Part shown: positions 63,544 through 64,000 of the stretch, piece after piece
How the letters are laid out: every line of letters begins with the position of its first letter
Position numbering within the stretch: position 1 is the first letter of the stretch
Source: Oleispira antarctica RB-8
Lineage (GTDB): Bacteria; Pseudomonadota; Gammaproteobacteria; Pseudomonadales; Oceanobacteraceae
Assembly: GCA_000967895.1 (NCBI GenBank)
Contig: FO203512.1
Span: 755,582 to 819,581, forward strand
Direction: 5' to 3'
DNA length: 64,000 bases
Notes under the pieces: generated by a model
The model's input: the letters and a program-made list of their open reading frames with translations, nothing else
Databases searched by the model: none
What the model was told of the DNA's origin: nothing
Program-made: the position numbers and the translations under genes

Positions 63544-64000
63544 GTGGACGAGCTGAAACGTATGGGTGTATTCACCCGAGTAGTCGAAACCAAGAGTTTT
63601 TCTGAGGCAGCACGCCAATTGGGTATTGCTAAGTCTGCAGTCAGCAAGCAAATAGCCCAGTTAGAAAAGGAAGTTGGCGTACGCTTACTGAACCGGACAA
63701 CACGCAGCTTAAGCCTGACCGAAGCAGGCGAAATTTTATATCGTCACAGTGCTGAAATTGTTAACCGTACAAAAGTCGCGTTAAGTGAGCTACGTGAGTA
63801 TCAAAACCAACCGACAGGCACACTAAGAATTGCATCTCCTGTTAGTTACGGGACGCAACACCTAGTGCCCGTGATTAAAGAAATACGCGCTATATACCCT
63901 CTATTGAAAATTGATTTGTTACTGGAAGATCGCATTATCAACATGGTCGATGAAGGTGTTGATTTAGCGATTCGAATCGGCTGGCTACAAGAGTCGAATC
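63544..64000 (+). CDS. LysR-family regulator (3' truncated by window)
   Basis: The first 152 residues of a LysR-type regulator, running off the window end. The winged helix-turn-helix is VVETKSFSEAARQLGIAKSAVSKQIAQLEKEVG, followed by RTTRSLSLTEAG and the start of the effector domain (GTLRIASPVSYGTQHLVPV). GTG start at 63544; ATG 63562 is a shorter option. It resembles the CrgA/AaeR-type group. It is divergent from the old yellow enzyme gene, 162 bp apart, so it likely regulates it. Confidence 0.92.
   Translation, partial: MDELKRMGVFTRVVETKSFSEAARQLGIAKSAVSKQIAQLEKEVGVRLLNRTTRSLSLTEAGEILYRHSAEIVNRTKVALSELREYQNQPTGTLRIASPVSYGTQHLVPVIKEIRAIYPLLKIDLLLEDRIINMVDEGVDLAIRIGWLQESN

Overview
The window looks like the chromosome of a marine gammaproteobacterium of the Oceanospirillales/Pseudomonadales side. 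Pointers are a fairly AT-rich base composition, a carA-carB-greA block, a divergent hdfR/maoP pair, an rimK locus, a carboxy(nor)spermidine polyamine route, a GlyGly-CTERM surface protein, a family I lipase with its foldase, and integron attC sites without an integrase. An Oleispira- or Thalassolituus-like genus would fit, but the genus is a guess.

Layout. 1-6.9 kb: the 3' part of a giant secreted or surface protein made of about 1.4-kb tandem repeats, Ca-binding-type Asp-rich repeats and a GlyGly-CTERM tail. 7.0-13.4 kb: a HapR/LuxR-type TetR regulator with a palindromic site at its promoter, a long structured leader, then carA-carB-greA. 13.4-19.0 kb: hdfR divergent from maoP, followed by a compact same-strand cluster of rimK, an AstE/AspA-like deacylase, a short MscS, a retropepsin-like RimB-type protease and MgtE. 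19.3-23.9 kb: speA, carboxynorspermidine dehydrogenase and nspC. With agmatinase speB at 36.3 kb these give arginine to agmatine to putrescine to spermidine.

24.1-27.6 kb: an integrase-less cassette array (CALIN) carrying a small unknown protein, a PIN-domain protein, a PPOX-type protein and a GNAT, with three well-formed attC sites, a truncated fourth, and the 5' end of a group II intron joined to one attC. 27.8-30.9 kb: MAPEG protein, TetR regulator with a palindromic operator, sterol desaturase-family protein and a Coq4-like protein. 30.9-33.2 kb: an Ada-like/AlkB DNA alkylation repair pair bracketed by a decayed copy of a NUDIX gene start and the intact NUDIX gene. 33.3-41.4 kb: DEAD-box helicase, small envelope proteins, speB, mscS, nitroreductase, DGC-domain protein, hemolysin III-type protein and an esterase.

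41.4-49.3 kb: a minisatellite in front of a very large DUF2339 membrane protein, an AraC regulator, lipase plus foldase, a dienoyl-CoA isomerase-like crotonase and an alpha/beta hydrolase. 49.35-50.37 kb is AT-rich and almost gene-free. 50.4-55.2 kb: AraC regulator, small membrane protein, YkgJ-type cysteine cluster, diguanylate cyclase, a ParD-like/methionine aminopeptidase pair and a CBS protein. 55.2-60.4 kb: AzlCD, a GATase-like protein, a PPOX protein, a class III aminotransferase inactivated by an apparent short-repeat deletion, and a divergent MocR regulator. 60.4-64 kb: APS kinase without a canonical start codon, a glyoxalase-like protein, an old yellow enzyme and a divergent LysR gene cut by the window end.

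No single large unknown system stands out. The most interesting items are the rim cluster, the carA leader, the HapR-like regulator, the attC/group II intron junction, the ParD-like/Map pair, the start-less cysC and the clearly reconstructable gene decay events. All family names come from recalled motifs and no database search was run.
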